Assembly (NCBI RefSeq): GCF_013608025.1
Contig: NZ_VDLV01000008.1
Span: 1-64,000 of the forward strand
Origin: Pseudomonas brassicacearum subsp. neoaurantiaca
Lineage (GTDB): Bacteria > Pseudomonadota > Gammaproteobacteria > Pseudomonadales > Pseudomonadaceae
Length of the DNA stretch: 64,000 nucleotides
Direction of reading: 5' to 3'
How positions within the stretch are numbered: the stretch's first letter is position 1; each line of letters starts with the position of its first letter. The translations under genes were made by a program, and so were the position numbers. The notes beneath the pieces are model-generated. The model was not told where the DNA came from and ran no database searches. It saw only the letters and a program-made list of their open reading frames with translations. Below are positions 52,010-61,076 of this stretch, in pieces.

Positions 52010-53857
52010 ATGTCCGGAAAAGCGCAACAGCAGTCTCGTATCAAAGAGTTGATCCTATTGGGTCGTGAGCAGGGCTACCTGACTTACGCGGAGGTCAACG
52101 ACCACCTGCCGGAGGATATTTCAGATCCGGAACAGGTGGAAGACATCATCCGCATGATCAACGACATGGGGATCAACGTATTCGAGGTTGCTCCAGATAA
52201 GGATGCCCTTATGCTGGCCGACGCCGATACCGACGAGGCGGCCGCTGAAGAAGCGGCCGCAGCGTTGGCAGCGGTCGAGACCGACATTGGTCGCACCACG
52301 GACCCCGTGCGCATGTACATGCGTGAAATGGGTACGGTAGAGCTCCTCACGCGTGAAGGCGAAATCGAAATCGCCAAGCGTATTGAAGAAGGCATCCGTG
52401 AAGTGATGGGCGCGATCGCGCACTTCCCTGGCACGGTTGACCATATTCTCTCCGAGTACACCCGCGTCACCACCGAAGGTGGCCGCCTGTCCGACGTTCT
52501 GAGTGGCTACATCGACCCGGACGACGGCATTGCGCCGCCTGCCGCCGAAGTGCCGCCACCGATCGACGCGAAAGCCGCCAAGGCCGACGACGACACCGAT
52601 GACGACGACGCCGAAGCCAGCGACGACGAAGAAGAAGCCGAAAGCGGTCCGGATCCCATCATCGCTGCCCAGCGCTTCGGCGCCGTGGCCGACCAGATGG
52701 AAATCACCCGCAAGGCGCTGAAAAAGCACGGTCGCAACAACAAGCAGGCCATCGCCGAGCTGTTGGCGCTGGCCGAGCTGTTCATGCCGATCAAGCTGGT
52801 ACCCAAGCAGTTCGAAGGCCTGGTCGAGCGCGTTCGCAGCGCCCTGGATCGCCTGCGTCAGCAAGAACGCGCAATCATGCAGCTGTGCGTTCGTGATGCG
52901 CGCATGCCGCGTGCAGACTTCCTGCGCCAGTTCCCTGGTCACGAAGTCGACGAAAGCTGGACCGATGCATTGGCCAAAGGCAAGAGCAAGTACGCCGAAG
53001 CCATTGCCCGCCTGCAACCGGACATCGTTCGTTGCCAGCAGAAGCTGAGCGCGCTGGAGGCCGAGACTGGCCTGAGCATCGCCGAGATCAAGGACATCAA
53101 CCGTCGCATGTCGATCGGCGAGGCCAAGGCCCGTCGCGCGAAGAAAGAGATGGTCGAAGCGAACTTGCGTCTGGTGATCTCCATCGCCAAGAAGTACACC
53201 AACCGCGGCCTGCAATTCCTCGACCTGATCCAGGAAGGCAACATCGGCCTGATGAAAGCGGTGGACAAGTTCGAATACCGTCGCGGCTACAAGTTCTCGA
53301 CTTATGCCACCTGGTGGATCCGTCAGGCGATCACTCGCTCGATCGCCGACCAGGCCCGCACCATCCGTATTCCGGTGCACATGATCGAGACCATCAACAA
53401 GCTCAACCGCATTTCCCGGCAGATGTTGCAGGAAATGGGTCGCGAACCGACGCCGGAAGAGCTGGGCGAACGCATGGAAATGCCTGAGGACAAGATCCGC
53501 AAGGTACTGAAGATCGCCAAAGAGCCGATCTCCATGGAAACCCCGATCGGTGATGACGAAGACTCGCATCTGGGTGACTTCATCGAAGACTCCACCATGC
53601 AGTCTCCGATCGATGTCGCCACTGTCGAGAGTCTCAAGGAAGCGACTCGCGAAGTACTCTCCGGCCTCACTGCCCGTGAAGCCAAGGTACTGCGCATGCG
53701 CTTCGGCATCGACATGAATACCGACCATACCCTTGAGGAAGTTGGTAAGCAGTTCGATGTAACCCGTGAGCGGATTCGTCAGATCGAAGCCAAGGCGTTG
53801 CGCAAACTGCGCCACCCGACGCGAAGCGAGCATCTGCGTTCGTTCCTCGACGAGTGA
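52010..53857 (+). CDS. rpoD: Primary sigma factor RpoD (sigma-70)
   Basis: Housekeeping sigma subunit of RNA polymerase. The 615-residue protein has region 1.1 at the N terminus, an acidic insert ([20 protein letters not shown]) in the non-conserved region, and region 2 ([20 protein letters not shown], then the -10 recognition helix with [15 protein letters not shown]). Region 3 and region 4.2 follow ([20 protein letters not shown]). A clear terminator follows. Confidence 0.98.
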   Translation: MSGKAQQQSRIKELILLGREQGYLTYAEVNDHLPEDISDPEQVEDIIRMINDMGINVFEVAPDKDALMLADADTDEAAAEEAAAALAAVETDIGRTTDPVRMYMREMGTVELLTREGEIEIAKRIEEGIREVMGAIAHFPGTVDHILSEYTRVTTEGGRLSDVLSGYIDPDDGIAPPAAEVPPPIDAKAAKADDDTDDDDAEASDDEEEAESGPDPIIAAQRFGAVADQMEITRKALKKHGRNNKQAIAELLALAELFMPIKLVPKQFEGLVERVRSALDRLRQQERAIMQLCVRDARMPRADFLRQFPGHEVDESWTDALAKGKSKYAEAIARLQPDIVRCQQKLSALEAETGLSIAEIKDINRRMSIGEAKARRAKKEMVEANLRLVISIAKKYTNRGLQFLDLIQEGNIGLMKAVDKFEYRRGYKFSTYATWWIRQAITRSIADQARTIRIPVHMIETINKLNRISRQMLQEMGREPTPEELGERMEMPEDKIRKVLKIAKEPISMETPIGDDEDSHLGDFIEDSTMQSPIDVATVESLKEATREVLSGLTAREAKVLRMRFGIDMNTDHTLEEVGKQFDVTRERIRQIEAKALRKLRHPTRSEHLRSFLDE

Positions 53858-53863
53858 CCTTCA

Positions 53864-53890
53864 AACCCCCGGCCCTGCCGGGGGTTTTGC
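53864..53890 (+). terminator. Intrinsic terminator of rpoD
   Basis: The stem AACCCCCGG/CCGGGGGTT closes on a short CCCTG-type loop, followed by TTTTG. Confidence 0.9.
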
Positions 53891-53978
53891 TATCTGCAGA
53901 TAAAACGCCCTTCATTGCCCCCCCGCCCTGTTGCCCGTCTACACTCGAAACATCCTCCCAAGCCATGACGAGACCGTG

Positions 53979-56900
53979 ATGCCCAGACTGACGGCCGTGC
54001 TTTTGCTGTCATTGATGACCTGGACCGCGACGGCCGGCGCGTTGACGCTCACCGATGAAGAGCGCCGCTGGCTCAAGGACCACCACGACCTGCGCCTGGG
54101 CGTCGATGCCTCGTGGCCGCCATTCGAGTTTCGCGACGATCAGGGGCGCTACCAAGGCCTGGCTGCCGACTACGTAGAGATTATTCGTCGGCGACTGGCT
54201 GTCACGTTGACGCCCATTGAACCGGTGAGTTGGACCGTCGTGCTGGAACAGGTCGCGCAGGGCAGGATCGACCTGTTGCCGGGCATCATGTCCACCCCTG
54301 AACGCCAGAACTACTTGGCCTTCACCCGTCCATACCTGGACTTTCCGATTGTCATCCTGGCCCATCACGGCGGCGCCCAGCCGCGCAATCTTGAAGACCT
54401 GTACGGCCTGAAAATCGCCGTTGTGGAGAACTATGCCCCCCACGAACTGCTGCGCAATCACCATCCCGACCTGAACCTGGTGGCATTGCCCAACGTCAGC
54501 TCAGCCTTGCAGGCGCTGGCAACCGATGAGGTGGATGCCGTTGTCGGCGATTTGGCCTCCAGCGTCTGGAGCTTGCGGCAACTCAAGCTCGACGGACTCT
54601 ATGTCAGTGGCGAGACCCCTTATCGTTACCAGCTCGCGATGGCCGTCCCGCAGGAAAACAAGATATTGGTGGGGATCCTGGACAAGGTGATGGCGGACAT
54701 GTCCCCTGCCGAGGTCAGCGAAATCCAGGAAAAATGGATCGGCAACGTGCGCGACTATCGCCAGTTCTGGTCAGATTTATTGCTTTATGGCCTGCCAGGG
54801 CTGCTTTTACTGGTGGGTATCCTCGCGGTGGTGATCCGCATCAACCGCCGTCTCAGCTCCGAGATAGCCAGGCGAGTCGACCTGGAACAAGAATTGCGCA
54901 GCAGCGAATACCATTATCGCGGTCTGGTCGAGAGTCTATCGGCGATTGCCTGGGAAGCACGGGTCAGCGACTTCACCTACAGCTACGTCTCGCCCCACGC
55001 CGAAGAATTGCTCGGCTATCCGCTCAGCCATTGGCTCATCCCAGGGTTCTGGCGCAACATCATTCATCCGGCCGACCTCATACGCGCGCAGACCTATTGC
55101 GACCACGAAGTGCTTGCCGGGCGCGACCATTGCATCGACTACCGGGTGATAACCGCCGACGGTCGCTGCCTGTGGGTACGCGACATTGTCAGCCTGATCG
55201 AACACGGCCATGAGCCATTGATGCGCGGGTTGATGATCGACATCAGTGAAGCCAAGCACACCGAGGAAGCGCTGCGTCTTTCCGAACAAAAGTTCGGATC
55301 GGTGTTTCGCCAATGCCCGGACATCCTGGTCATCGCCCGCCTGCTGGACGGCTGCCTGCTGGAAGTCAACAAAGCCTTCGAAGAGCAGATCGGCCTGAGC
55401 GCCGAACAGGTGGTAGGCAAGAGCGCCACGGACCTGGATATCTGGGGCATACAGGGCGTGGGGCCGAGCTTGTTGCAGCGTCTGCAGGCCGGAAGTATTC
55501 GCAACCTGGAGATGCCCTTTCGGCGCAGTAACGGCCAAGTCTTCACCGGACTGATCTCTGCGGAACCGTTCGATCTCGACACCACCCCGGCGCTGGTCGT
55601 GGTGGTCCGTGATATCAGCCAGCTCAAGGAAACCCAACAACAGCTGCAGACCTCCGAAGAGAAGTTTGCCAAGGCCTTCCACGCCTCGCCCGATGGCCTG
55701 CTACTGTCCCGGCAGAGCGATGGCCTGCTGATCGAGGTCAACGACGGTTTCAGTCGTATCACCGGATTCAACAGCGCCCTGTCGGTGGACCGTTCAACAC
55801 TCGACCTGGGCATCTGGGTCAACCTCAACGAACGCAAGCAGATGCTCGACCTGCTGCAACGGGACGGCTTCGTCAAGGATTTCAGCTGCCATATCCGCCG
55901 CAACGACGGGCAGATCCGGCTCTGCGAAGTGTCCAGCCGTCCGCTGCCCATCGGCAACGAAGACTGCATGCTGACCATCGCCCGGGACATCACCGAACGC
56001 CACCTCATGCAGGAAAAACTGCAACAGGCCGCCACGGTCTTCGAAAGCACCGCCGAAGGTGTATTGATCACCGACACGCAGCAGCACATCAGCGCCGTGA
56101 ACCGCGCCTTCACCGAAATCACCGGCTACAGCGAAACCGAAGCCTTGGGCCACACGCCCCGCTTGCTCGCCTCCGGCCTCCATGACAGCGCGTTCTACGC
56201 CGCGATGTGGCATCAATTGACGGCCGAAGGACACTGGCAAGGCGAGATTTCCAACCGCCGCAAGAACGGCGAACTCTATCCCAGCTGGCTGACGATCAGC
56301 GCCGTCCGCAACCGGGAACAGCAGATCACCCATTTCGTCGCAGTGTTCGCTGACATCTCCAGCCTCAAGCACGCCCAGGCTCGCCTCGACTACCAGGCAC
56401 ACCACGATCCACTCACCGGTCTGCCGAATCGCACCCTGTTCGAAAGTCGGCTGCTGACCGCACTGAACAACCAGCAGGAAAACGGCGGCCAGGGCGCAGT
56501 CCTGTTTCTCGACCTGGACCGTTTCAAGCACATCAACGACAGCCTCGGCCACCCGGTCGGCGACCTGCTCCTCAAGGGCATCGCCGTGCGACTGCGTGAA
56601 CAACTGCGCGATATCGACACCGTCGCGCGACTGGGCGGTGACGAATTCATCATCCTGTTGCCCGGCCTGCAACAGCCCAGTGATGCCGAGCACATTGCGC
56701 ACAAGCTCTTGAATTGCTTCGCCGCGCCGTTCCAGGCCGGTGAACATGAATTCTTCATCAGCGCCAGCATCGGCACCAGCCTGTATCCGCAGGACGGCGG
56801 CGATGTCGCCACGCTGGTCAAGAATGCCGATGCGGCGATGTACCGTTCCAAGGCCAAGGGGCGCAACCGGGTTGAAAGCTACACCCGCGACCTCACGGCC

Positions 56901-57722
56901 CAGGCCAGTGAACGCGTCGCCTTGGAACACGAGCTGCGACGGGCGATTGAACGCAACGAGCTATCGCTGTCCTTCCAGCCGAAAATCAGCCTCATCGACA
57001 ACCGATTGGTGGGCGCCGAAGCGCTCATTCGCTGGACGCACCCGACCTTCGGCGACGTGCCGCCCGAACATTTCATTCCCTTGGCGGAAGAAAACGGCAT
57101 GATCCTGCAGATCGGCGATTGGGTTCTGGAAAGCGCATGCCGCCAGCTCTGCGAGTGGAACAGCAGCCATGAAAGCCTCGGCCCGCTGTCAGTCAACTTG
57201 GCCGGGGCCCAACTGCGCCAACCCAACCTGCTGGGCCGTATCGAGCAACTGCTGCGGGAAAACCAGCTTGAGCCTGGCTTATTGCAACTGGAAATTACTG
57301 AAAACTTCATCATGAGCCAGGCCGAGGAAGCGCTGACGGTGCTCCACCAGTTGAAAAAACTCGGTGTGCAACTGGCCATCGACGACTTCGGCACCGGCTA
57401 TTCTTCCCTGAGCTATCTCAAGCGGCTGCCGCTGGACATCCTCAAGATCGACCAGTCATTTGTCCGCGGCCTGCCCGACGACCCCCACGATGCGGCCATT
57501 GTGCGAGCAATCATCGCCCTGGGGCGCAGCATGCAGTTCACCATCATCGCCGAAGGCGTCGAGACCTTGGCCCAGCAGCAATTCCTCACCGACGAAGGCT
57601 GCGAACAGATCCAGGGCTACATCGTCAGCCTGCCCCTCTGCGCCGAAGAATTTGCCGCAACGTTTCTGCGTATGACCGTATCGGATTTTTCGGATAGCAC
57701 AGCCGAGAAACCGTCGCTATAA
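53979..57722 (+). CDS. rmcA: RmcA-like dual GGDEF-EAL c-di-GMP enzyme
   Basis: Multi-domain c-di-GMP signalling protein of 1247 residues. Order: signal peptide, periplasmic SBP_bac_3/Venus-flytrap domain (about 25-265), one membrane segment (LLLYGLPGLLLLVGILAVVI), four PAS domains (about 320-810), then GGDEF with an intact motif near residues 886-890 (RLGGDEFIILL). The EAL domain has EALIRW near 1014 and the catalytic DDFGTGYSSLSYL and AEGVE segments. Immediately after rpoD it matches P. aeruginosa PA0575 (RmcA), which lowers c-di-GMP in response to redox-active phenazines and affects biofilm matrix. ATG 53979 (MPRLTAVLLL) provides the signal peptide. Both catalytic domains look intact. Confidence 0.88.
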   Translation: MPRLTAVLLLSLMTWTATAGALTLTDEERRWLKDHHDLRLGVDASWPPFEFRDDQGRYQGLAADYVEIIRRRLAVTLTPIEPVSWTVVLEQVAQGRIDLLPGIMSTPERQNYLAFTRPYLDFPIVILAHHGGAQPRNLEDLYGLKIAVVENYAPHELLRNHHPDLNLVALPNVSSALQALATDEVDAVVGDLASSVWSLRQLKLDGLYVSGETPYRYQLAMAVPQENKILVGILDKVMADMSPAEVSEIQEKWIGNVRDYRQFWSDLLLYGLPGLLLLVGILAVVIRINRRLSSEIARRVDLEQELRSSEYHYRGLVESLSAIAWEARVSDFTYSYVSPHAEELLGYPLSHWLIPGFWRNIIHPADLIRAQTYCDHEVLAGRDHCIDYRVITADGRCLWVRDIVSLIEHGHEPLMRGLMIDISEAKHTEEALRLSEQKFGSVFRQCPDILVIARLLDGCLLEVNKAFEEQIGLSAEQVVGKSATDLDIWGIQGVGPSLLQRLQAGSIRNLEMPFRRSNGQVFTGLISAEPFDLDTTPALVVVVRDISQLKETQQQLQTSEEKFAKAFHASPDGLLLSRQSDGLLIEVNDGFSRITGFNSALSVDRSTLDLGIWVNLNERKQMLDLLQRDGFVKDFSCHIRRNDGQIRLCEVSSRPLPIGNEDCMLTIARDITERHLMQEKLQQAATVFESTAEGVLITDTQQHISAVNRAFTEITGYSETEALGHTPRLLASGLHDSAFYAAMWHQLTAEGHWQGEISNRRKNGELYPSWLTISAVRNREQQITHFVAVFADISSLKHAQARLDYQAHHDPLTGLPNRTLFESRLLTALNNQQENGGQGAVLFLDLDRFKHINDSLGHPVGDLLLKGIAVRLREQLRDIDTVARLGGDEFIILLPGLQQPSDAEHIAHKLLNCFAAPFQAGEHEFFISASIGTSLYPQDGGDVATLVKNADAAMYRSKAKGRNRVESYTRDLTAQASERVALEHELRRAIERNELSLSFQPKISLIDNRLVGAEALIRWTHPTFGDVPPEHFIPLAEENGMILQIGDWVLESACRQLCEWNSSHESLGPLSVNLAGAQLRQPNLLGRIEQLLRENQLEPGLLQLEITENFIMSQAEEALTVLHQLKKLGVQLAIDDFGTGYSSLSYLKRLPLDILKIDQSFVRGLPDDPHDAAIVRAIIALGRSMQFTIIAEGVETLAQQQFLTDEGCEQIQGYIVSLPLCAEEFAATFLRMTVSDFSDSTAEKPSL

Positions 57723-57737
57723 TCCGCGGCCTACTGA

Positions 57738-57814
57738 GGGCCCATAGCTCAGTTGGTTAGAGCAGAGGACTCATAATCCTTTGGTCCACGGTTCGAGTCC
57801 GTGTGGGCCCACCA
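57738..57814 (+). tRNA. tRNA with CAT anticodon, probably tRNA-Ile2 (lysidine type)
   Basis: Full cloverleaf with encoded CCA: acceptor GGGCCCA/TGGGCCC, D arm GCTC/GAGC, anticodon stem GAGGA/TCCTT with loop CTCATAA, T arm CACGG/CCGTG with TTCGAGT. CAT could mean elongator Met or AUA-reading Ile2. C4-G69 and C5-G68 in the acceptor stem and the variable loop resemble E. coli tRNA-Ile2, so I favour Ile2; the equivalent P. aeruginosa gene is commonly labelled Met. Confidence 0.9.
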
Positions 57815-57818
57815 AACA

Positions 57819-57846
57819 AGAAAGCCGCGCATTGCGCGGCTTTCTT
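57819..57846. terminator. Terminator after the tRNA gene
   Basis: The stem GAAAGCCGCGC/GCGCGGCTTTC with a three-base loop, then TTCG. Both flanks can act, so it may also stop the convergent doxX-bufferin transcript. Confidence 0.88.
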
Positions 57847-57875
57847 CGTTTCCAAGGGTACAGAAATTTAACGGA

Positions 57876-58349
57876 TCACTTGATGCCAAGTGGTCGATCC
57901 AGCGACATCGCACCACCGCCACGGGCGACGATGAGCAACAGCAAGCCCGCCCAGGAAAGGTGGGTGGGCCAGGCATCGGGGTAGATAAACACTTCGATTA
58001 CCAATGTCATGCCCAGTAACGCCAGTGCGGACAGTCGCGAGAACAGGCCCAACACAAGCAGCACTGGAAAAAGATGCTCACTGTAGGTTGCCAGATGGGC
58101 GGCCAGTTCCGGTGTGACTAGCGGCAGTGCGTATTCTGTGCGAAACAGCTCGTAGGTGCTGGGCGTGATCGTCAAAAAACCACTGACTTTGGTGCGCCCT
58201 GACATCAGAAAGATGGCCGCGATGGATAGCCGCGCCACCAGCACCAACAACGAGTCACCCACCATCGCGCCGAGTCGCTCTGCGATGCGGTTCCACATGC
58301 CTCGCAAGGATTTGTCGGCTGTGGACGAAGTATTTCGTATTGCGTCCAT
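57876..58349 (-). CDS. DoxX family membrane protein of the bufferin operon
   Basis: The 157-residue protein has four predicted membrane segments and the DoxX hallmarks [20 protein letters not shown] and [26 protein letters not shown]. DoxX-like proteins (called HvfX-type in related clusters) accompany MNIO-type metallophore operons and are thought to help redox maturation or copper handling in the membrane. It starts 26 bases after bufC on the same strand and is the last gene of the operon. Confidence 0.85.
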   Translation of the reverse strand: MDAIRNTSSTADKSLRGMWNRIAERLGAMVGDSLLVLVARLSIAAIFLMSGRTKVSGFLTITPSTYELFRTEYALPLVTPELAAHLATYSEHLFPVLLVLGLFSRLSALALLGMTLVIEVFIYPDAWPTHLSWAGLLLLIVARGGGAMSLDRPLGIK

Positions 58350-58375
58350 GATGTGCTCCGCTGGCTAAGTTGCTG

Positions 58376-59131
58376 TTATGGGATGCTTACAGAGGCGAAC
58401 GCGTCGGCTCTGAATAAGCGGGTAATGAGCGTTGTCAAATCCAGGTCAGGCTGAACTTCAAGGGCCTTTTCCGTGGCCTGTTCAAGCGGTAGATGTGCCG
58501 CGCAGGCATCCAGGAAGCTGCAATCCGCAGCGCTGGCGGCTTGCCAACAAACCTTGCCTTGCTTGCGTGTGAGAAATGCTCCTTCGCCTCGCCAATCGAG
58601 CTCCTCAGGCATGTCCAGCTCTTCGCGATTGAAGCGCCAGAGGGTGTAGGCGGGGTTGTCCGGAAACCACGCCCACCGGCAAGCGGCCTTCGGTGTGAGT
58701 CGGCTGCGGGCCAAGTCTTCTGGGGACAGCTTCGCCAGTTCGCTGGGATCGACGTCGGGCTCATCCTCGGCGCAATGGACTTGCGTCCAAAGCAGATCCA
58801 GGCGGGCGACGTCACCCAGATAAGGTATTTCGCGCGCGTGCTCGAAAGCGTCGAGAAAATCCGGAAAACCAGCCCCGTAGTGCAACAGTCGGGAATCGCT
58901 CGGGGGCGCCTGTCGGGCATGAAGAGTCGCGGCAGCCTTAAGCCACTCTGTACCAACCAAGCGTTCGACAGTGGGGAAATTCGCAAGTAATGCGTCCACC
59001 GATCCTTTCAAAACAGTATTGCGGTACACCATAAAACCGGGCTGTTCGATCAGCGCGCTCGTTCCAGTCGAATGTCGCTCATATAAAGCGTCGACGAATG
59101 CATCCTGGAAATTTGTCAGCGAGGTGTTCAT
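58376..59131 (-). CDS. bufC: Bufferin maturation partner BufC (DUF2063 domain)
   Basis: The 251-residue protein has the N-terminal DUF2063 region ([14 protein letters not shown], then [28 protein letters not shown]) and a C-terminal part rich in Trp. In MNIO systems the BufC/HvfC partner binds the precursor peptide and delivers it to BufB. The start overlaps the bufB stop by four bases (ATGA), implying equal translation of the two maturation proteins. Confidence 0.87.
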   Translation of the reverse strand: MNTSLTNFQDAFVDALYERHSTGTSALIEQPGFMVYRNTVLKGSVDALLANFPTVERLVGTEWLKAAATLHARQAPPSDSRLLHYGAGFPDFLDAFEHAREIPYLGDVARLDLLWTQVHCAEDEPDVDPSELAKLSPEDLARSRLTPKAACRWAWFPDNPAYTLWRFNREELDMPEELDWRGEGAFLTRKQGKVCWQAASAADCSFLDACAAHLPLEQATEKALEVQPDLDLTTLITRLFRADAFASVSIP

Positions 59132-59982
59132 ATCGTCACTTCCGATACACGCCGGTTGCCGATGTTCAATAACATCTGTGCCCTGTCTCGTTCGGCCAGC
59201 AACACATCGAACCCGGGGATATTGTCGTCACGCTCGATCAAGGTCGGGCGCATACCGATCCGTTCGATAACGCGTCGATACAACATCCAGACATCTTCAG
59301 CGATGGGCGCATCGTGCGTATCTATCAGCAATTGCGTGTCGCCCGGGTCCACTGTGTGGCCCGCCAGATGGATTTCCACAATCGCCTTGGCCGGGAAAGC
59401 ATCCAGGTACTTCGCTGCATCGAAACCCAGGTTATGCGCGCTGATATGGACGTTATTGATATCCAGCAGCAACCCGCAGCCAGTCCTGATGCTCAGCTCG
59501 GTCAAGAATTCTATTTCGCTGAATTCATGGCCCTGCAAACTCAGATAGTGAGTGGGATTTTCAATGGCAATCGAACGCCCAAGGGCTTCTTGTGTTCGCT
59601 GGATATTGCTTGCGATGCGCTGCAATGCCTCGACTGTACGAGGGAATGGCAACAGATCAGGATGATATTGGCCACGCCATGCGGACCAGGCCAGATGTTC
59701 GGAAATCAATGCAGGCTGTGCGCGATCGACCAGTGCCTTGAAGCGCTTCAGATGACTTTCGTCCGGTGGGCAATCGGCAGCCAGTGAAAGTGAAACACCG
59801 TGCAGCGACAGCGGGTGCTTGCTCCCGATTGCCTCCAGCCACGCAAGACGGGGGCCACCTTCTACCATGTAGTTTTCCGGATGAACTTCGAACCAGAGCC
59901 CCTCGGCAGTGCAGTCAAGCGCATCGGGGTAATGGTTCGGTTTCAGGCCGAGCCCGGCCCCCATCTGGAATACGGTTTTCAT
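59128..59982 (-). CDS. bufB: MNIO-family bufferin maturase BufB (DUF692)
   Basis: Multinuclear non-haem iron oxygenase predicted to modify cysteines of BufA into sulfur-containing heterocycles that bind copper. The 284-residue TIM barrel has the expected His/Asp/Glu metal-site segments: [69 protein letters not shown] and [12 protein letters not shown] 59982 ([18 protein letters not shown]) is the family start; an open frame continues 66 codons upstream into bufA and should be ignored. It begins 26 bases after the bufA stop. Confidence 0.9.
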   Translation of the reverse strand: MKTVFQMGAGLGLKPNHYPDALDCTAEGLWFEVHPENYMVEGGPRLAWLEAIGSKHPLSLHGVSLSLAADCPPDESHLKRFKALVDRAQPALISEHLAWSAWRGQYHPDLLPFPRTVEALQRIASNIQRTQEALGRSIAIENPTHYLSLQGHEFSEIEFLTELSIRTGCGLLLDINNVHISAHNLGFDAAKYLDAFPAKAIVEIHLAGHTVDPGDTQLLIDTHDAPIAEDVWMLYRRVIERIGMRPTLIERDDNIPGFDVLLAERDRAQMLLNIGNRRVSEVTI

Positions 59983-60008
59983 GATCGGTAAGCCCCTTGG
60001 CACTGCGA

Positions 60009-60281
60009 TTACATAGGCGTGAGAGAGCCCATGCCTTTTGGTGTCTTGATGGAGGTACACGTACCGACAGGAACGTTTTTCCAGGCATTGGCCTGATAGT
60101 CCATTTTGGCGGTGCCCGCACAGGTAGTGCCTGCCCCCGCTTTGCAATCGTTCTTGCCGGCCATGGAAACGCCGTAGCATTTTTCCATGGCACCTGCTGC
60201 GGCAGGCGTTTCTGCGGCGATGGCACCGGCGGCGAACGAAGAGAAGGCAACAGCGATGGCGGCAAGTTTGAGGTTGTTCAT
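60009..60281 (-). CDS. bufA: Bufferin precursor BufA1 (DUF2282), RiPP metallophore
   Basis: The 90-residue exported precursor has a signal peptide of about 22 residues ([19 protein letters not shown]). The mature part carries four cysteines at residues 35, 46, 54 and 75, within [22 protein letters not shown] and VGTCTSI. EKCYG and KNDC are the hallmark core of this family. Bufferins are modified by BufB/BufC and sequester copper in the periplasm. ATG 60281 has GGAG at good spacing (TCTGGAGAGCAAATC); a longer open frame of 180 codons upstream has no family features and runs across the promoter. First gene of bufA-bufB-bufC-doxX. Confidence 0.92.
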   Translation of the reverse strand: MNNLKLAAIAVAFSSFAAGAIAAETPAAAGAMEKCYGVSMAGKNDCKAGAGTTCAGTAKMDYQANAWKNVPVGTCTSIKTPKGMGSLTPM

Positions 60282-60353
60282 GATTTGCTCTCCAGAAGAT
60301 GGGTTGGTCGCTGCATCAATGCTTGGGCACTGTGTTTGCGATCCAACAAGTAG

Positions 60354-60379
60354 TTCGATGTCGTTCCGGATTCGGTTAC
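60354..60379 (-). promoter_or_regulatory. Predicted ECF (SigF/NrsF-type) promoter of the bufferin operon
   Basis: On the minus strand GTAACC (60374-60379) is followed after exactly 16 bases by CGAA (60354-60357). This is the bipartite pattern I know for Caulobacter SigF-dependent promoters (GTAACC-N16-CGAA). The extended match to the second site is TGTAACC-N16-CGAACTAC. The -10 lies about 73 bases before the bufA start, and an AT-rich tract flanks the -35 upstream. Confidence 0.75.
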
Positions 60380-60487
60380 AGCGACCACAAAATATTTTTC
60401 GGGCCAGCAATAAATGCCTCACGTCGGGAAGCCGCATGTAAGATTCGCTGCCGGCATTAGCAGCAACGAGATAATTTTCCCTTTCGT

Positions 60488-60513
60488 GTAACCAGAGCGA
60501 ACGATGGAACGAA
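60488..60513 (+). promoter_or_regulatory. Predicted ECF (SigF/NrsF-type) promoter of the sigma gene
   Basis: On the plus strand GTAACC (60488-60493), 16 bases, CGAA (60510-60513). It extends, like the bufA site, to TGTAACC-N16-CGAACTAC. The -10 lies inside the apparent coding start of the sigma gene (ATG 60504), so transcripts from it would begin near 60520 and need a later start codon such as TTG 60531. Confidence 0.65.
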
Positions 60514-61076
60514 CTACGGATAACGATGCTTTGCGCAGCCGAGAGCTTCATCTTCAGGCCTTGTTTCTCTCAGGCCTGGATGGAGACGAACGGGCTTATC
60601 GCACGTTTCTATCGGAGCTAAGTGGTCATCTTCGCGGCTTTTTACGCTCAAGGCTTCAACAGCGCCCCGGTGAAATCGAGGATTTGCTGCAAGAGGTTTT
60701 ACTGGCCGTTCACAATGCGCGCCAGACGTATCAAGCAAATCAACCGCTGACGGCTTGGGTCTTTGCCATTGCGCGTTACAAGCTCATCGATTTTTTCCGT
60801 GGGCGATCACGCCATGACGTGTTCAACGACTCCCTCGACGATGCGGCAGAGCTGTTTGCCGAGCCACATCTTGAACCTGCGCAGGCCAGCCGGGACCTGG
60901 GCAAGTTGCTTGAGCAACTACCTGAACGCCAGCGTCTACCGATCGTACGCGTAAAACTGGAAGGGCTGTCTGTGACTGAGGCCGCTCAAACGACGGGATT
61001 ATCCGAGTCTGCGGTGAAGATAGGGATACACCGAGGGCTTAAAGCCCTGGCGTTGCGAGTGAGAGGTGCACGATGA
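60504..61076 (+). CDS. ECF sigma factor (SigF-like) controlling the bufferin operon
   Basis: Alternative sigma factor, 190 residues from ATG 60504. Region 2 is [21 protein letters not shown] and [20 protein letters not shown]; region 4 is [20 protein letters not shown] and [21 protein letters not shown]. Divergent from bufA and coupled (ATGA overlap) to a DUF1109 anti-sigma gene, the arrangement of Caulobacter sigF-nrsF, which responds to heavy metals. Its own promoter motif overlaps the first codons, so the true start may be TTG 60531 ([15 protein letters not shown] follows), about ten bases after a GGA. It presumably activates bufA and itself. Confidence 0.88.
   Translation: MERTTDNDALRSRELHLQALFLSGLDGDERAYRTFLSELSGHLRGFLRSRLQQRPGEIEDLLQEVLLAVHNARQTYQANQPLTAWVFAIARYKLIDFFRGRSRHDVFNDSLDDAAELFAEPHLEPAQASRDLGKLLEQLPERQRLPIVRVKLEGLSVTEAAQTTGLSESAVKIGIHRGLKALALRVRGAR

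Noticed and set aside
60009..60551. Long 180-codon form of bufA
   Set aside because: The first 90 codons run across the divergent promoters and lack a signal peptide; ATG 60281 with GGAG gives a standard BufA precursor.
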